The translations under genes and the position numbers were made by a program. A DNA stretch of 55,727 nt from Phenylobacterium sp. (GTDB lineage: Bacteria > Pseudomonadota > Alphaproteobacteria > Caulobacterales > Caulobacteraceae): NCBI RefSeq assembly GCF_030697925.1, contig NZ_JAUYOJ010000147.1:1-55727 (forward strand), read 5' to 3'. This document shows, piece after piece, positions 9,311-19,753 of this stretch (within the stretch, counting starts at the first letter, position 1; each line of letters begins with the position of its first letter). Under the pieces are notes generated by a model. It was not told where the DNA came from. It searched no databases and saw only the letters and a program-made list of their open reading frames with translations.

Positions 9311-9660
9311 AAACCACTCCCTCTCCCCGACGCCGTTCTCCCGCAACTGCGAAGACGAGCTCCAATGGAGCAGATCCAGCCAATTGCGGCGCGACGTTCG
9401 TTATCGATGGTAAGTCCTTATCCGGGTCTCGGCCAATACGTTTCTCGGCTCTCGGGAGGCGATTTTTCGCCTGGCGGCGTCTGAAATTCGTGATCCGGGT
9501 CGCTCTTGGCGCGCCAGCCTCGCGGATGGTGCAGCGCCCAAATCCCGCTCAACAGCCTGTGATCATGCGACGAATCCCGAGCTTGACCCTTTGACTGTCG
9601 CGGGATTGTCGTAACACTTGATTAACCCGCAAGGGGTGGCCTGCCGCGAGGAACAATCGA
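9311..9660. other. Intergenic region between the kor operon and a small gene
   Basis: No gene is convincing here. A 6-bp hairpin with a TTTT loop lies at 9457-9472. TTGACC near 9580 and TTGACT near 9592 are possible -35 elements for the small gene at 9661, but no clear -10 follows. The divergent promoter of the kor operon should also lie in this stretch. Confidence 0.4.
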
Positions 9661-9843
9661 TGCCGAATCCGATGATCGACGTCAGTTCAGTGCTCGCTTC
9701 GCCCGTTCCGGAGGACTTCGTCTCCTACACCATCGATCTCGACGATGGCGAGGCCGAGCGGATCGCCGCGGCGATGGCGATCAACGAGCGCCGCGCCCAG
9801 GTGGAAAACCCGGAAGGCCTGCGCCGCGCGCGCGCGCTCTGAC
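9661..9843 (+). CDS. Small hypothetical protein, 60 residues
   Basis: Short acidic soluble protein (MPNPMIDVSSVL..., ending in RRARAL). ATG at 9661 is chosen because GAGG lies about eight bases upstream; an in-frame ATG at 9618 has no comparable site. No motif is recognised. A central segment rich in Asp, Glu and Ala (SYTIDLDDGEAERIAAAMAI) is predicted helical. It is convergent with the next small membrane-protein gene. Function unknown. Confidence 0.6.
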
Positions 9844-9887
9844 CGACGACCCCGTCGAGACCAAGCCTAGGCTTGTACGACAGCTCG

Positions 9888-10112
9888 TCAGAGCTGCGGC
9901 ACCTCGGCCGCCGACATCGGGACATTGCCTGACATCCAGAGGCCAATTAGCACCGCGATCGCGACGATGGCGGCCAGCACCAGGGCCCAGGCATTGCCAA
10001 GAGTCGGCATGCCGTGGGTCTTGACGTGCGCATCGGCCGCGCGGCGCGGCATCAACGGACGTCCGACGCGTGGGATGTGCAGGTGCGGTAGGTGTAGATT
10101 TATCGCCCTCAT
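9888..10112 (-). CDS. Small single-pass membrane protein with His-rich N-terminus
   Basis: 74-residue protein. The N-terminal half is basic and contains His at several positions (NLHLPHLHIPR, then DAHVKTHG). One transmembrane helix (about 46-66, AWALVLAAIVAIAVLIGLWM) is followed by a short tail. ATG at 10112 is chosen because GGAGG lies seven to eight bases upstream; that site overlaps the alternative ATG at 10124 and so argues against it. Convergent with the 60-residue gene and divergent from the TonB-family gene. Function unknown. Confidence 0.6.
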   Translation of the reverse strand: MRAINLHLPHLHIPRVGRPLMPRRAADAHVKTHGMPTLGNAWALVLAAIVAIAVLIGLWMSGNVPMSAAEVPQL

Positions 10113-10346
10113 GGCGACCTCCATACGATGACCGGCGGAGGCCGCGCGTAGACGCAGCCGCGCCTGGCTTTTGTTCAACGGTTTCGCTTGGAGTCGGTTC
10201 CGGATTCTACGACTCGCAAACAACCCGCCGCGCGCCGCGGATCGAATATTTCCCGACGCGCCCTTCATGCACGTCGCCGCGTTTCCCATCTGAAGGGGGC
10301 CGGTCGCCGTGAGTTGAACCGGAGGCGGCCGGCGAGAGTGGTCGCC

Positions 10347-11132
10347 ATGCCGTCTTCCACCGCACTAGCGCACGCCGCCCATGGCTCGGACAGCGAGGTC
10401 GGCCGTGTCCTGCGACGCGTTCTGGCCGGTCGAGCCCGCGACCCGCCCAGGCCGCAGGCAAGGCGCCGCCGCCAAGGCCCCTTGTTGGCCGTCCTCGCGT
10501 CGCTGTCGGTCCACGCCATCATCGGCGTCTATGTGTGGAAGGCGAAGTTCGAGCCGAACTACCGAGAATACGCCGACGATGTGACCAGCGTGGAACTGGT
10601 CAAGCCCGTACCGCCGCCGCCTCCGCCGCCGCCGCCGCCGCCGCCCCCGAACACCCCGCCGCCGCCGCCGCCGAAACTGCAGCCCCGCCCGCCCGCCGCC
10701 GTGGTCGACCTGCCTCCGACGGTTCCGCCGCTCCCCGTCCCGCCGGTTGAGCGCCGGGTGGAGCAGCCCGCGCCGCCCCGCATCGTCGAGCCGCTGCCGC
10801 CGACGCCGGTGGTCGCGCCGCCGCGCCCGGCCGTGATCCAGAACCCCGACTGGCTGCGCCGGCCCAGCGGGGAGGATTTCGCCCGCTACTATCCCGATCG
10901 GGCGTTGCGCATGAGCGTGGAGGGACGGGTGACGTTGAGCTGCACCGTGACCGCGAAGGGCGCCCTGGGGGGCTGCACGGTGGCCTCCGAGGTCCCGGAC
11001 GATCAGGAGTTCGGCGCGGCCGCCTTGCGCATGACGAGGCTCTTCAAGATGCGGCCCATGACCCGCGACGGCGCGCCGGTCTCAGGAGGGACGGTGAAGA
11101 TCCCCATTCGATTCACGCTGCCGAAGGACTGA
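10347..11132 (+). CDS. TonB-family energy transducer with long polyproline linker
   Basis: 261-residue protein of the TonB type that would couple inner-membrane proton motive force to outer-membrane receptors. A basic N-terminal cytoplasmic segment is followed by a membrane helix near 50-66 (LLAVLASLSVHAIIGVYVW). Then comes a proline-rich periplasmic spacer with runs of 13 and 6 prolines, and a C-terminal TonB domain (about 170-258) including YYPDRALRMSVEGRVTLSC. ATG at 10347 places the helix normally; the frame is open upstream to 10188 but without a better start. The window encodes four TBDRs that could use it. No exbB/exbD is nearby. Confidence 0.85.
   Translation: MPSSTALAHAAHGSDSEVGRVLRRVLAGRARDPPRPQARRRRQGPLLAVLASLSVHAIIGVYVWKAKFEPNYREYADDVTSVELVKPVPPPPPPPPPPPPPNTPPPPPPKLQPRPPAAVVDLPPTVPPLPVPPVERRVEQPAPPRIVEPLPPTPVVAPPRPAVIQNPDWLRRPSGEDFARYYPDRALRMSVEGRVTLSCTVTAKGALGGCTVASEVPDDQEFGAAALRMTRLFKMRPMTRDGAPVSGGTVKIPIRFTLPKD
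10611..10673 (+). repeat. CCG trinucleotide tract in the TonB-family gene
   Basis: Thirteen proline codons, then Asn-Thr codons, then six more proline codons, nearly all CCG (one CCT and one CCC). Such a uniform tract can slip during replication in units of three, changing the length of the periplasmic spacer without a frameshift. Confidence 0.8.
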
Positions 11133-11143
11133 GGCCCCTCAAC

Positions 11144-13375
<2,232 letters not shown>

Positions 13376-13459
13376 CAACGTTTCCCCCTTTGCCCAGAGC
13401 CTAGCCCCGGGGCTCGGAAGGTCGCGTTAACAAGCGCTTGCCGACAAATCGTCGCAGCG

Positions 13460-13487
13460 CCGCCCTGCATCCGCGGATGCAGGGCGG
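13460..13487. terminator. 28-bp perfect palindrome, likely terminator of the TBDR gene
   Basis: A perfect palindrome (arms CCGCCCTGCATCCG and its complement, no spacer) lies nine bases beyond the stop of the minus-strand TBDR and about 85 bp upstream of the kinase start. It has no T-tract. As a hairpin it could end TBDR transcripts and separate them from the kinase gene, or, as DNA, bind a dimeric protein. Confidence 0.55.
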
Positions 13488-13496
13488 ACCGGCCGC

Positions 13497-16322
13497 CTAG
13501 AAATCCAGTCGCAGCCCGACGCGGAACGTGCGGCCGAACACGTCGTAGAGGTTCCGGTTGGTCTGCGGATAGCCCACCGTGTTCTCGGCGCCGAGCGCGT
13601 TCGGATTGCCGACCAGGACCGGCTCGGTGTTGAACAGGTTCTTGATCGAGACGAAGGCCTCGCCGTCGACGCTGGCGACCGTGAAGCTGTGGGTCGCCGA
13701 AACATCGAAATAGATCGCCCCTTCGATGCTGTTGTCGTTGATCGTGTAGTAGGGCGCGACGCTGGCCGGGCAGGCGCTTTGGCACTCGGTGTAGGCGTTG
13801 CTGACCACGCCATCGCTGACGCCGCGGGCCGTCAGGTTGAACGACCAGGGTTCCAGGTTGTAGGTGGCCGACAGGCGGTAAACCCAGTCCGGCGTGCTGG
13901 TGGTGTTGGCGCCGGCCAGGTCGATCGCGGTGACGCCGTCGTCAGTCACGTTCTCGATATAGTGGGTGAACATACCGCGCAGGGTCAGGGCGCCGGCTCC
14001 CCAGGCGACGAAATCCTCCAGGTTGGTGCGGTAGGAGACCTCGATGTCGAGGCCCTTCGCGGACATGCTGTTGAGGTTGTCGTAGTAGAGGTCGATGGTG
14101 CTCAGCGCCCCGTTCACAAACTTCAGGTTGCTGCAGTACGCCGCGACCTTTTGGATGTAGCAGTAGTCGGCCGTCTGCTGGGCGGTGACGAAGCTGATGA
14201 CCCCGTTCACCTTGATGTCGTAGTAGTCGATCGAAGCCTGGAAGCCGGGCAGGAAACGCGGCGAGACCACCACCCCGACGCCATAGCCGTCGGCGACCTC
14301 GGGCTTGGCGTCGGGATTGCCCTGCAAGTTCTGGACGAAGGAGGTCGAGACGCCGTTGATGTTCACCGAATTGCTGCGCGCGGTGCCGGCGTCGTACAGC
14401 TCGCTCATGTTCGCCGCGCGGATATCGCGCGACGCCGAGGCTCGGAACTTGATGTCGTCGATCGGCGCGTAGGTCAGGCCCGCCTTCCACGTCTTCACCG
14501 TGCCCGAGGTGCTGTAATCCGTCAGGCGGAACGCGCCGTTGAAGTCCAGGCCCGCATAGAGCGGCACCACGCCTTCCAGATAGGCCTCGGTCACGTCGTA
14601 CTCGCCGCGGGTGACCTTGTAGTTGCCGTACTTCCAGCCGTTCGCGTACTCGGGGTCGACCGCGCCGGTCATCTTCTCCTTGCGATATTCCGCGCCCGCA
14701 GCCAGTGAGATCGGCCCGGCCCAGCCCTCGATGCTGCTGGTCGTCAGGTTGAAGGCCGCGACGTCCTGGGTGAATTCCTGCTCACGCAGCGGCGTGCCGA
14801 GCACGTAGTTCAGCGCCGCCTGGCTGGCCACGCCCACGCCGAAGCGATTGAGCGGCACGCAGCCGTTGCTGGGACTGGTGATCGTGGAGCGGCAGACGAT
14901 TTGGCCGTTGCTGAGCACGGCGTCCGTGGCGAGCGCCAGGCGCGCATTGTTCCAGGTCGGGGTCAGCTGCTCATGGGTCTGGGTCTTGCCGTGCTGGTAG
15001 TAGGCGTCCCAGTCGATATCCAGGTTGAACAGCTGGAAGTCGCCCTTGCCGCCGATCACATAGCGCTCGGTCTCGCGTTCCATGGCGCTGCCGGAGGCCG
15101 GCATGTCGGCGTTGCTGGTGCCCATGGTGAAGGAGGTCAGGCCTAGCGCGGTCATCTGCGCCTTCACCGCAGCCGGCAGGTAGGCGTTATCGGATCGAAT
15201 GACGAGGCCGGTCTGGGTCGGCGAGATGTAGTAGCCCAGCCCCTCGTACTTGGCGTAGGACGCTTGGGCGAAGACCTCGATATTGGGCGTCAACTCATAG
15301 CTGACGCGGCCGAAATAGCTGTCGCGGTCCTCGTTCGGTATCAGGGTGTTGGTGCCGTTGATCCCCGAGGAGGAGTATTCCCAGTCACCGCCGACCATCC
15401 ACTGGCCCGACACCGCGCCATAGGCCAGCTGGTTCACCGAGCCGTTGACGCCGAAATAGGTTCCCCGCATCGGGCCTGCGGTGATGAGGCCGCCGGGCGT
15501 GTAGGTGGAGATGCCCACATGGTCGGTGACGATGTAGTAGGGCGCGCCGGCCGAGAGGTCGGTGTTGCGGATCGCGAAATGGCCGCTCTTGTTCCAGTCG
15601 CGATCGATGGTCTGGACCCCGTCCTGCCGCACCCACTCGGCGCTGAATAGGGCGTGGCCCTTGCCGTCGGCGAAGCCGCCGCCTGCGGTGATGTTGTACT
15701 TCCAGTTCTCGCCGTCGCCGTAGGTGGTCTCGCCGTATTCCAGCGTGGTTTTGACGCCGGTGTACTCCTTGTCGAGGATGAAATTGACCACGCCGCCGAT
15801 GGCGTCGGAGCCGTAGGCCGAGGAGGCGCCGCCCGTCACCACCTCGACCCGCGAGATCAGCGACTGCGGGAAAGTGTTGGTGTCGACCTGGCCGGTGGCC
15901 GCCGAGACGACGGACCGCTGCCCGTCGAACAGCACCAGGGTCCGGCCTGTGCCCAGCGAGCGCAGGTTGAGCGCGCTGATGCCGGCCGCGCCGTTGCTGA
16001 GCGCGCCCGAGGAGTTGGCCGCCGTCGAACTCCCGGCCACCGACGGCAAGGTGTTGACGAAATCGGCGATGTTGGCCGGGGCCGCCGCGGCGATTTCCTG
16101 GGCCCCCAGGACGTTCACCGGCGTCGGCGCGTCATAGCCGTCCCGAGCGATGCGCGATCCGGTGACGACGACCTCGTCAACGGCCTCATCGCCCGCCGCC
16201 GTGTCCGTCGCCGCCTGGGCGAGGGCGGCCTGACCGGACACGAGGAGGGCCGCCACGCTGGCGGTCGCGAGCGCATAGCGTCGAACATTCAATGTCGACC
16301 GAAGGCTTTCTGCGAGCTTCAT
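13497..16322 (-). CDS. TonB-dependent outer-membrane receptor
   Basis: 941-residue receptor. A signal peptide (about 1-37, ending in SGQAALAQA) is followed by a TonB-box/plug region starting DEVVVTGSRIARDG near residue 48, and a plug containing LRSLGTGRTLVLFDGQRSV. A 22-strand barrel follows, ending in Phe (GLRLDF). Closely similar receptors often sit beside AsnC-type regulators and secreted peptidases in Caulobacterales. Here an Lrp/AsnC gene is divergent and an M20 hydrolase lies beyond it, so a peptide or N-acyl amino acid cargo is plausible, but this is inference. Confidence 0.9.
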   Translation of the reverse strand: MKLAESLRSTLNVRRYALATASVAALLVSGQAALAQAATDTAAGDEAVDEVVVTGSRIARDGYDAPTPVNVLGAQEIAAAAPANIADFVNTLPSVAGSSTAANSSGALSNGAAGISALNLRSLGTGRTLVLFDGQRSVVSAATGQVDTNTFPQSLISRVEVVTGGASSAYGSDAIGGVVNFILDKEYTGVKTTLEYGETTYGDGENWKYNITAGGGFADGKGHALFSAEWVRQDGVQTIDRDWNKSGHFAIRNTDLSAGAPYYIVTDHVGISTYTPGGLITAGPMRGTYFGVNGSVNQLAYGAVSGQWMVGGDWEYSSSGINGTNTLIPNEDRDSYFGRVSYELTPNIEVFAQASYAKYEGLGYYISPTQTGLVIRSDNAYLPAAVKAQMTALGLTSFTMGTSNADMPASGSAMERETERYVIGGKGDFQLFNLDIDWDAYYQHGKTQTHEQLTPTWNNARLALATDAVLSNGQIVCRSTITSPSNGCVPLNRFGVGVASQAALNYVLGTPLREQEFTQDVAAFNLTTSSIEGWAGPISLAAGAEYRKEKMTGAVDPEYANGWKYGNYKVTRGEYDVTEAYLEGVVPLYAGLDFNGAFRLTDYSTSGTVKTWKAGLTYAPIDDIKFRASASRDIRAANMSELYDAGTARSNSVNINGVSTSFVQNLQGNPDAKPEVADGYGVGVVVSPRFLPGFQASIDYYDIKVNGVISFVTAQQTADYCYIQKVAAYCSNLKFVNGALSTIDLYYDNLNSMSAKGLDIEVSYRTNLEDFVAWGAGALTLRGMFTHYIENVTDDGVTAIDLAGANTTSTPDWVYRLSATYNLEPWSFNLTARGVSDGVVSNAYTECQSACPASVAPYYTINDNSIEGAIYFDVSATHSFTVASVDGEAFVSIKNLFNTEPVLVGNPNALGAENTVGYPQTNRNLYDVFGRTFRVGLRLDF

Positions 16323-16741
16323 TTCTATCCCCAGGTAAGTGTTCGTTAATTAAAGCGGACGACCTTCATTGTAATTCTTGTCGCTATGCGCCTTGTCGAA
16401 GGGCAAAGCGGTTCCCCCGGACGCCGAGATACTCGACGCACCGCCTACTCGATTTGGTGTTGAACCTTCGCCCGACCGTCCGAACGGCCGAACTCGCCAT
16501 CCGGAACCTAGGTCCCGGCCCACCGCGTTCGTCGCGGCGCATCCTGTTTGTTCCCACCCCCGTGGACCGCCCCGGAGGGCGGTGCAGCAAATATCCGCGC
16601 AGCGTGCGCGGCGGCTGGAGACACGTATGGTAGGACCACCACGCGCCTCGACCGCGACTGGGGCCATCCTATTGCGGCGCGCAAATTTGACTTGCGGAAT
16701 GCGGGTTTTCAGCGCCGAAAATGGGTTTGTGCCGCTGATTT
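16323..16741. promoter_or_regulatory. Divergent control region between the TBDR and the Lrp/AsnC gene
   Basis: A 419-bp gap with a short AT-rich patch (GTTAATTAA near 16344) just before the TBDR. It should hold the promoters of both divergent genes and binding sites for the Lrp/AsnC protein. I see no gene and no single convincing operator. Confidence 0.45.
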
Positions 16742-17257
16742 ATGCATGGAGTCATGGAATCGATGTCGAAATCCGAACAGATTGAGCTGGATGACGTCGA
16801 TTACCGGCTCCTGAGGGAGCTATGCATCGACGGGCGGGCTTCGGACGTCTGGCTGGGGGAGAAGATCAACCTCTCCAGCACGGCCGTGGCGCGACGGCGC
16901 AAGAGCCTGGAGGAGCGCCAGGCGGTGCTGAACTACTCGGCCAACCTCAACATGCCGATGCTCGGCTACAGCGTGGTGGTGTTCGTGGCCATCGAGTTGA
17001 GCTCCCAGGCGGAGCGGGCGTTGAACGAGTTCGAGCGCGAGGTGGTGAAATGCCCCTCGGTTTCCTATTGCGGCTTCGTCTCCGGCGACACGGACTTCCT
17101 GCTGATGCTGAACGTGGAGTCGTTCGAGGACTATGACCGGGTCTATCGCCGCGAACTCTCCACCCTGCCGCACGTGGCCAAGATCCGCAGCAGTTTCGTA
17201 ATGCGCGAGGTCGCGCGGCGGGGCACGCCGCCGATCGTGTTCCAAGGCAAGGCCTAG
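16742..17257 (+). CDS. Lrp/AsnC family transcriptional regulator
   Basis: 171 residues from the first ATG, 164 from the ATG at 16763. An N-terminal winged helix-turn-helix (about 20-65, DYRLLRELCIDGRASDVWLG then STAVARRRKSLEE) is followed by a RAM ligand-binding domain (about 75-155) with CGFVSGDTDFLLML. Family members form dimers or octamers that sense amino acids or small acids. The start is uncertain: ATG codons at 16742, 16754 and 16763 are all in frame, and GGAG near 16748 fits 16763 best. It is divergent from the TBDR and convergent with the M20 hydrolase, and probably controls both. Confidence 0.88.
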   Translation: MHGVMESMSKSEQIELDDVDYRLLRELCIDGRASDVWLGEKINLSSTAVARRRKSLEERQAVLNYSANLNMPMLGYSVVVFVAIELSSQAERALNEFEREVVKCPSVSYCGFVSGDTDFLLMLNVESFEDYDRVYRRELSTLPHVAKIRSSFVMREVARRGTPPIVFQGKA

Positions 17258-17273
17258 GGACCCCTGGAATCAA

Positions 17274-17302
17274 TTCGGGGAGGCGCTGGGCGCCTCCCCG
17301 AA
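17274..17302. terminator. 13-bp perfect hairpin after the Lrp/AsnC gene
   Basis: Perfect 13-bp stem (TTCGGGGAGGCGC and its complement) with a TGG loop, 17 bp after the Lrp/AsnC stop. It lies between convergent genes and lacks a long T-run; probably a bidirectional terminator. Confidence 0.7.
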
Positions 17303-17306
17303 CCAC

Positions 17307-17340
17307 TCCGCGCATCGAGCCTCCGCGACAGATGCGCGGA
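17307..17340. terminator. 10-bp hairpin after the M20 hydrolase gene
   Basis: Perfect 10-bp stem (TCCGCGCATC / GATGCGCGGA) with a 14-base loop, four bases beyond the stop of the minus-strand M20 gene. With the neighbouring hairpin it separates two convergent genes. Confidence 0.6.
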
Positions 17341-17344
17341 AACG

Positions 17345-18940
17345 CTACTTGGCTGGTGGATTGGGATACTTGACGCCCATCTGCTCCAGATAACTCTTAT
17401 ATTTCTTAGGGTTGTAGTAGTAGGGCTCCATCTTCGGCCGCATCTGCGCCATGATCTCGGCGTTCAGGTGGATGCCGGGCTTGTCGTCCTTGGTGAGGAC
17501 CGGATCGTATTTCTGATCCTTCAACTGGACGTTCTGGAAATAGTCCTTCGCCTGCGCGACGAGCGAGGGCGTGGTGGCGATGTCCAGCACGGTCAGGGCC
17601 ACGGCCTTGGCCCCCACCACGACACCCTTGTGAGCGATGGGCGTCGCCATCGCCATGGCCGAGGTGACGTTGTGGCCGATGGCGTTGGGCACGTTCGAGG
17701 GATAGCGGATCGTGATGGTCGGGACCGTCCACATGACGTCGCCGATGTCGTCCGACCCGCCGCCCATCGAGACGCCGCGGGAGTCCGGTGTCGAGAGCGG
17801 CGCCACCTCGGCGGCAAGTGGTTCAAGCTTGAACTTGTTTGCCTCCTGAACGCTCTTGGCGAAGGCCTGGTCGTCGGCGGACCACTGGGGCATGCCGACG
17901 CTCTTGATGTTGGCGTAGGCGGCCTCGGCCAGCGGCTTGTTCCCGAAATTGGGCGCGGCGTAGCCGAGCAGCCGGCGCTCCACCGTCGTGTCGGTGGCCA
18001 CGGCCGAGGCCTCCGAGATCTTGTTGCCCAGTTCGTAGAGCGAGCGGATGGAGCCGAAGGTGTTCTCGCGGAAATAGTACCAGACCGACGCCGTGCCCGG
18101 CACGATGTTCGGCTGGCCGCCGCCATTGGTGATCACGTAGTGCGAGCGTTGGGTGAGCGGCAGGTGCTCGCGGCGCATGTTCCACGCCGTGTTCATGAGC
18201 TCGACCCCGTCGAGTGCGCTGCGTCCAGCCCAGGGCGCGCCGGCGGCGTGCGAGGTCTTGCCGTGGAAGGTGTACTCGACCGACACCATCCCGTTGTTGC
18301 CGGCGGGGCCCCAGCCGGTGGAGAAGTCGCGGCTGACATGGGTGAAGATCGAGGCGTCCACGTCCTTGAACACCCCGTCGCGGACATAGAAGGCCTTGGT
18401 CGCCAGCAGTTCCTCGGCGACGCCCGGCCAGAGCATCAACCGACCGGGGATCTTGTTCTTCTCCATGACGTCCTTGGCCGAGAGGGCGGCGACGACCATC
18501 AGCGGCATGCCGGAATTGTGGCCCTCGCCATGCCCCGGCGCGCCCGCGACCTGCGGCCGGATGTTCGGATCGCCAGGCGCCTGCGACAGGCCCAGAAGGG
18601 CGTCGATGTCGCTGCCGAGCGCGATCAGCGGGCCGCCCGATCCCCAGGTCGCCGTCCAGGCGGTGGGGATGCCCGCGATCCCGCGCTCGATCTTGAAGCC
18701 GTTCTTCTCGAGGATGCCGGTGATGTATTCGGAGGTCCGAACCTCCTGGAAGCCCGGCTCGGCGAAACTGAACACCGAGTCCACCATCTCCTGCGCCAGC
18801 TTGGTGCGCGCCTCGACGCCGGCGATCGCGGCCGCCCGCATCTCCGGCGTGGGCTCCGCATGGGCGGCGAGGCCGGGCAGGGCCAGGGCCGTCCCCACCA
18901 ACAACGCCATCAGCGATCTCGTCCTTGTGGTGCTCTTCAT
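17345..18940 (-). CDS. Secreted M20-family peptidase / amidohydrolase (AbgB-like)
   Basis: 531-residue zinc amidohydrolase. A signal peptide occupies residues 1-28 (cleavage after AAHA). M20 features are DID at 111-113, GHGEGHN at 136-142, a VAEE segment near 174 and a dimerisation domain near 220-330 (FHGKTSHAAGAPW). The relatives AbgB and HmrA-like proteins cleave N-acyl or p-aminobenzoyl amino acids or peptides. Longer than AbgB because of the signal and a C-terminal extension ending YPNPPAK. GGGGGA precedes the start. Its setting beside a TBDR and an Lrp/AsnC regulator suggests that it trims imported peptides or conjugates in the periplasm. Confidence 0.88.
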   Translation of the reverse strand: MKSTTRTRSLMALLVGTALALPGLAAHAEPTPEMRAAAIAGVEARTKLAQEMVDSVFSFAEPGFQEVRTSEYITGILEKNGFKIERGIAGIPTAWTATWGSGGPLIALGSDIDALLGLSQAPGDPNIRPQVAGAPGHGEGHNSGMPLMVVAALSAKDVMEKNKIPGRLMLWPGVAEELLATKAFYVRDGVFKDVDASIFTHVSRDFSTGWGPAGNNGMVSVEYTFHGKTSHAAGAPWAGRSALDGVELMNTAWNMRREHLPLTQRSHYVITNGGGQPNIVPGTASVWYYFRENTFGSIRSLYELGNKISEASAVATDTTVERRLLGYAAPNFGNKPLAEAAYANIKSVGMPQWSADDQAFAKSVQEANKFKLEPLAAEVAPLSTPDSRGVSMGGGSDDIGDVMWTVPTITIRYPSNVPNAIGHNVTSAMAMATPIAHKGVVVGAKAVALTVLDIATTPSLVAQAKDYFQNVQLKDQKYDPVLTKDDKPGIHLNAEIMAQMRPKMEPYYYNPKKYKSYLEQMGVKYPNPPAK

Positions 18941-19309
18941 TCATATCCCCCACGGTTGTTCGCCGGCATCGCCCGCCGACAATTTCTGAAATGACTTCGA
19001 GATTTCGGGTCGTGACGGCTCGATTACCTCAGGATATTCAATGATGTCGCGAGATAAGCATGTTTGCGACAAAAGGATGGTTCGATGTTGGTGATAATCG
19101 GCTTCAAGATCCGATTTTACGATGAAAATCGACGATGTATTTCCTAATCCATCACGATATGGATCGCTCGCAACGGAGATCGTAGGGAATATCATCGAGA
19201 GTCGCCAAATGAGCGATCTCGTGGCGATTCCGCGAGGAACGCGGCGCCGACCTGCTGCTTTGATGGTCGCATGGCCCGGGGCGCGCGGCGGGCCAGCCGG
19301 GGCGTGCGG
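18941..19309. other. AT-richer intergenic region upstream of the M20 gene
   Basis: 369 bp, clearly less GC-rich than its surroundings from about 18975 to 19220. It should contain the promoter of the minus-strand M20 gene. Short open frames exist on both strands but none has a good ribosome-binding site or a recognisable motif. Confidence 0.4.
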
Positions 19310-19735
19310 CTACTTGGTCCGCGCCTTGAGCGGGTAGGAGATCAGCAGGACGAGGTCGCCGCCGCCGATCTGCCGGATCCCCACATTGGAGCCCTCATAG
19401 AGGTAGGCCGCGGTCCGCGGGCCGATGCGCCGCATGTCGCCGTCGGATGTGACCTCGCCCTCGCCCTCGACGACATAATAGACCTCGTCGTGGGTCAGGA
19501 CGTGGAGGCCGATGGAGGCGCCGGCGTGCAGGACGCGCTTGCGGAACTCCATGGCCCGCCGCGGCGCTTGGTCCGACAGGCGATAGGCGGTGCTCTCGCC
19601 GACGCCCCCGTGCGGCGGGGGCGTCTCGCGCCGCATGACGTCCCGCTCGCGGACGATCGTCATGGGCGCGGCCGGGGCCGCTGGCGCCGCCTGTAGGGCG
19701 ACGGCGGCGAGCGCGGCGGCGAGAGGGCTGAACAT
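19310..19735 (-). CDS. Secreted small cupin-domain protein
   Basis: 141-residue protein with a short hydrophobic signal-like N-terminus (about 1-24). A single cupin barrel contains IGLHVLTHDEVYYVVEGEGE (first cupin motif, with His and Glu metal ligands) and a shorter second motif ending IGGGDLVLLIS. Cupins of this size bind sugars or metals or act as isomerases. It lies 18 bp after the TBDR stop on the same strand and is probably co-transcribed. A sugar-acid role is suggested only by the neighbourhood. Confidence 0.8.
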   Translation of the reverse strand: MFSPLAAALAAVALQAAPAAPAAPMTIVRERDVMRRETPPPHGGVGESTAYRLSDQAPRRAMEFRKRVLHAGASIGLHVLTHDEVYYVVEGEGEVTSDGDMRRIGPRTAAYLYEGSNVGIRQIGGGDLVLLISYPLKARTK

Positions 19736-19753
19736 GGCCGGTCTCCGAGGGAC

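Noticed and set aside
18941..19195. 84-residue minus-strand frame in the AT-richer gap
   Set aside because: No ribosome-binding site, no recognisable motif, and it runs into the start of the M20 gene.
19122..19337. 71-residue plus-strand frame, first half faintly like a GntR N-terminus
   Set aside because: The likeness is too weak and the second half is GC-skewed read-through opposite the cupin gene.
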